Part shown: positions 61,602 through 64,000 of the stretch, in pieces
Layout: every line of letters starts with the position of its first letter
Position numbering within the stretch: the stretch's first letter is position 1
Assembly: GCF_028736115.1 (NCBI RefSeq)
Contig: NZ_CP117877.1
Coordinates: 744,001-808,000 of the forward strand
Direction of reading: 5' to 3'
Length of the DNA: 64,000 nt
Source: Mucilaginibacter sp. KACC 22063
GTDB lineage: Bacteria; Bacteroidota; Bacteroidia; Sphingobacteriales; Sphingobacteriaceae
Notes under the pieces: generated by a model
Told to the model about the DNA's origin: nothing
Seen by the model: only the letters and a program-made list of their open reading frames with translations
Database searches by the model: none
Position numbers and translations under genes: made by a program

Positions 61602-63149
61602 ATGAAAACACATTTACTGAAAGCGCTTAGCGTATTGTTGTTAAGCTCATCGCTGATAAAGGCGCAAACTACTATTAAGGTAGACCTAAATAATGCCTCG
61701 GCTAATCCCACCATCAGTAAGTATATCTATAGCCATTTTGCCGAGCATTTAGGGCGTGGTATTTATGATGGCTTTTATGTAGGCGATACATCGAAAATAC
61801 CTAACACCAATGGGGTACGTAATGATGTCATTGCAGCCTTGAAAAAAATGAAGATCCCGTCGTTAAGATGGCCGGGCGGTTGTTTTGCCGATACCTATCA
61901 TTGGCGCGATGGAATAGGGCCTAAAAATCAAAGGCCGGCTATCGTTAATAAATGGTGGGGCGGTGTAGTGGAAGACAATAGTTTTGGTACGCACGACTTC
62001 CTGAATATGTGCGAGCTTTTAGGTGCAGAGCCTTATGTATCTGGCAATGTTGGCAGCGGTACCGTTCAGGAACTTGCAGATTGGATCCAATACACCAGTT
62101 CAGATAATAAAAACCCAATGTCGGATTTGCGCAAAGCTAACGGCCGCGAAAAGCCCTGGAGCGTTAAATTCTGGGGGGTAGGTAACGAGGCCTGGGGCTG
62201 CGGCGGTAATATGACACCAGAATACTATTCGAACGAGTTTAGAAAGTATTCCACCTTTATGGGTAGCTCTGAAGGGAAAACCAAAATATTCAGGGTGGCA
62301 TCTGGCGCCAGCGATGATGATTACAACTGGACTGAAACCTTGATGAAAAACATCCCTCATGGATTAATTGAGGGCGTAGCTGTGCATCATTACGCGGTTA
62401 TCGGCTGGAATAGTAAAGGTCCGGCAACGGGCTTTAACGAGCAGCAGTATTTTACTACCATGCAACGCGCGCTGCAAATGGATTCACTGGTGACCAAACA
62501 TGCGCGTATTATGGACAAGTATGATGCTAAAAAGCAGATCGCCCTTGTTGTGGACGAATGGGGCGGTTGGTATGACGTAGAACCTGGCACCAATCCCGGA
62601 TTTCTGTATCAGCAAAACACCATGCGCGATGCCATGATAGCAGGTACTACGCTCAATATTTTTAACAACCATGCCGACCGTGTGCGTATGGCTAACCTCG
62701 CACAATGTGTAAATGTGCTGCAGGCTGTTATCCTTACTAATAAGCAAAAGATGATCCTGACGCCTACGTATTATGTTATGGAAATGTATAACGTACACCA
62801 GGATGCTACGCTGATACCAACCCACGTAAGCGAAACCGAATACACTTTCGGAAAAGATAAATTACCTGCCGTATCTGCATCTGCTTCTAAAGATAAAGCA
62901 GGTGTGGTGCATATCTCGTTAACAAATATCGACCCGGCTAAAAAGCAGAAAGTGACACTTACCTTAGATGGACAAAACTTTAAAGGAGTAAGCGGCAGGA
63001 TCCTGACTTCGGCAAAAGTGGGCGATTGCAATACTTTTAACGATCCTGAAAAGATTAAAACTGTAGCATTTAATAATGCAGTTTTGAAGGGCAATACATT
63101 AGAGGTTACTTTGCCTGCAATTTCAGTAGTTGTACTTACACTTAATTAA
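61602..63149 (+). CDS. Glycoside hydrolase family 51 alpha-L-arabinofuranosidase
   Basis: This 515-residue exported enzyme (signal peptide to IKAQ) has HFAEHLGRGIYDG, LRWPGGCFADTYHW, acid/base Glu in WGVGNEAWGCGG and nucleophile Glu in LVVDEWGGWYD. A C-terminal beta domain follows from about residue 400. It releases terminal arabinofuranose from arabinan or arabinogalactan side chains. It starts 17 bases after the mutarotase gene. Confidence 0.96.
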   Translation: MKTHLLKALSVLLLSSSLIKAQTTIKVDLNNASANPTISKYIYSHFAEHLGRGIYDGFYVGDTSKIPNTNGVRNDVIAALKKMKIPSLRWPGGCFADTYHWRDGIGPKNQRPAIVNKWWGGVVEDNSFGTHDFLNMCELLGAEPYVSGNVGSGTVQELADWIQYTSSDNKNPMSDLRKANGREKPWSVKFWGVGNEAWGCGGNMTPEYYSNEFRKYSTFMGSSEGKTKIFRVASGASDDDYNWTETLMKNIPHGLIEGVAVHHYAVIGWNSKGPATGFNEQQYFTTMQRALQMDSLVTKHARIMDKYDAKKQIALVVDEWGGWYDVEPGTNPGFLYQQNTMRDAMIAGTTLNIFNNHADRVRMANLAQCVNVLQAVILTNKQKMILTPTYYVMEMYNVHQDATLIPTHVSETEYTFGKDKLPAVSASASKDKAGVVHISLTNIDPAKKQKVTLTLDGQNFKGVSGRILTSAKVGDCNTFNDPEKIKTVAFNNAVLKGNTLEVTLPAISVVVLTLN

Positions 63150-63164
63150 ACCTGTTGTATTAAA

Positions 63165-64000
63165 ATGAAATTTCTTTCTCTATCTGCACTGTTATTGTTA
63201 TCAGGCATCAGCTTTACAAAAGCCCAGCCGGTTAACAAACTGAATTATGTGATTAAAGCAGACAGTATAAAAGCGCATGTACAGCCAACTATGTACGGTA
63301 TCTTTTTTGAAGACATCAACATGGCGGCAGATGGCGGCGTTTATGCAGAGTTGGTAAAGAACCGGTCTTTCGAGTTTAATGATAACCTGATGGGCTGGGC
63401 AAAGCAAAAGAAAAATGGCGGTAATGGTACAGTTACTGTTGTTGACCGTGCGAAAGAGCGCCCGGAAAACCCGCATTATATCACGCTTGCAGTTAATACA
63501 AACTCAGGATACTTTGGCTTATCTAATGAAGGTTTCCGCGGAATGGGGATCAAAGCAGACGAAACTTATAACTTTTCAGTTTTTGCCCACCAGCATGACA
63601 TAACTAATCCGGTAAAATTAGCGATAGAGCTGCATGATTCTACCGGCGTTGTTATTGGCAGGGCTAGCCTTAATCCTGTGGGTAAAGAATGGAAGCGTTA
63701 CCATGTAAGTTTTAAGGCAACAGCTACCACTTTAAAAGCGCAATTGTATCTGTGGTGCAGCCATAAAGGAAGCATTGACCTGGATATGGTTTCGCTTTTC
63801 CCGCAGCATACCTGGAAAAACCGTCCGGGTGGGCTTAGAGCCGATCTGGTGCAAAAGCTTTATGACCTTCATCCGGGCTTTTTAAGGTTCCCGGGTGGAT
63901 GTATCGTAGAGGGGCGAGATCTGGCCAACCGTTACCAATGGAAAAAAACGATAGGAGACGTTGATAAGCGTGAAAATATTATTAACCGTTGGAATGTTGA
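63165..64000 (+). CDS. Second GH51 alpha-L-arabinofuranosidase, 3' truncated by window edge
   Basis: The ATG at 63165 opens a frame of 278 codons that runs off the right edge without a stop. A signal peptide (to TKAQ) is followed by MYGIFFEDINMAADGGVYAE, an inserted carbohydrate-binding-like beta domain (about 75-225) and FLRFPGGCIVEG, the GH51 substrate-pocket motif. Unlike the first GH51 enzyme it carries the N-terminal insert, so it belongs to the other GH51 subtype with a CBM4-like domain. It starts 15 bases after the previous gene. Confidence 0.93.
   Translation, partial: MKFLSLSALLLLSGISFTKAQPVNKLNYVIKADSIKAHVQPTMYGIFFEDINMAADGGVYAELVKNRSFEFNDNLMGWAKQKKNGGNGTVTVVDRAKERPENPHYITLAVNTNSGYFGLSNEGFRGMGIKADETYNFSVFAHQHDITNPVKLAIELHDSTGVVIGRASLNPVGKEWKRYHVSFKATATTLKAQLYLWCSHKGSIDLDMVSLFPQHTWKNRPGGLRADLVQKLYDLHPGFLRFPGGCIVEGRDLANRYQWKKTIGDVDKRENIINRWNV

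Overview
The window reads as chromosomal DNA of a Bacteroidota species, most likely family Sphingobacteriaceae and close to Mucilaginibacter or Pedobacter. The signs are SusC/SusD and OMP_b-brl TonB-dependent proteins, FecR with ECF sigma factors, TPR-bearing HisKA_2 kinases, a Nudix-type AraR, AT-rich gaps without strong Shine-Dalgarno sequences, and promoter boxes of the TTTG-N19-TAnnTTTG kind. No tRNA, rRNA, CRISPR array or insertion sequence was seen. Layout: 1-1.9 kb is a visibly AT-richer MamI-like restriction-modification pair, cut by the left edge. 1.9-3.1 kb is an HxlR regulator divergent from a nitroreductase, with a perfect palindrome over the regulator start. 3.1-8.7 kb holds an ECF sigma factor with a membrane partner, and a TPR histidine kinase with a sigma-54 response regulator. 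8.9-18.6 kb is a stress and metabolism stretch: Dps, YoaK, a lone M17 N-domain, a second sigma-54 activator, two alpha/beta hydrolases, DUF2630, MaoC and a second TPR kinase. 19.2-22.7 kb is an AraC-type regulator plus an outer-membrane beta-barrel protein. 22.7-33.9 kb is an ECF/FecR/SusC/SusD uptake locus with a TlpA-like protein, a hydrolase and a two-lobed aspartyl-protease-like protein but no glycosidase, so a peptide-like or other non-glycan cargo is likely. 34.0-38.0 kb is a second ECF system whose divergent promoters carry a striking 17-bp inverted repeat, followed by another beta-barrel protein. 38.2-45.4 kb is a seven-gene minus-strand operon: an OmpR/HAMP two-component system, two proline-rich exported proteins each with two related small modules, an ArsB/SLC13-type permease, a metallophosphoesterase and an MFS transporter. 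This is the best candidate in the window for an undescribed system. 45.5-64.0 kb is an L-arabinose and arabinogalactan utilisation region: a HAD phosphatase, araB, araD, a GH27 enzyme, araA, a sodium-solute symporter, a BNR_4 propeller protein, Nudix AraR, GH2, GH35, galactose mutarotase and two GH51 arabinofuranosidases (the last cut by the right edge). Three identical 13-bp palindromes (TGTTATTATAACA) stand before araB, the GH2 gene and the mutarotase gene, and a degenerate fourth lies before the regulator gene. Together they define an arabinose regulon that also takes in the galactosidases. How it fits together: exported glycosidases release arabinose and galactose from plant arabinogalactan, the symporter imports arabinose, and AraA/AraB/AraD convert it to xylulose 5-phosphate. 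The Nudix protein probably senses arabinose and releases all three units. All functions are inferred from sequence reading alone.
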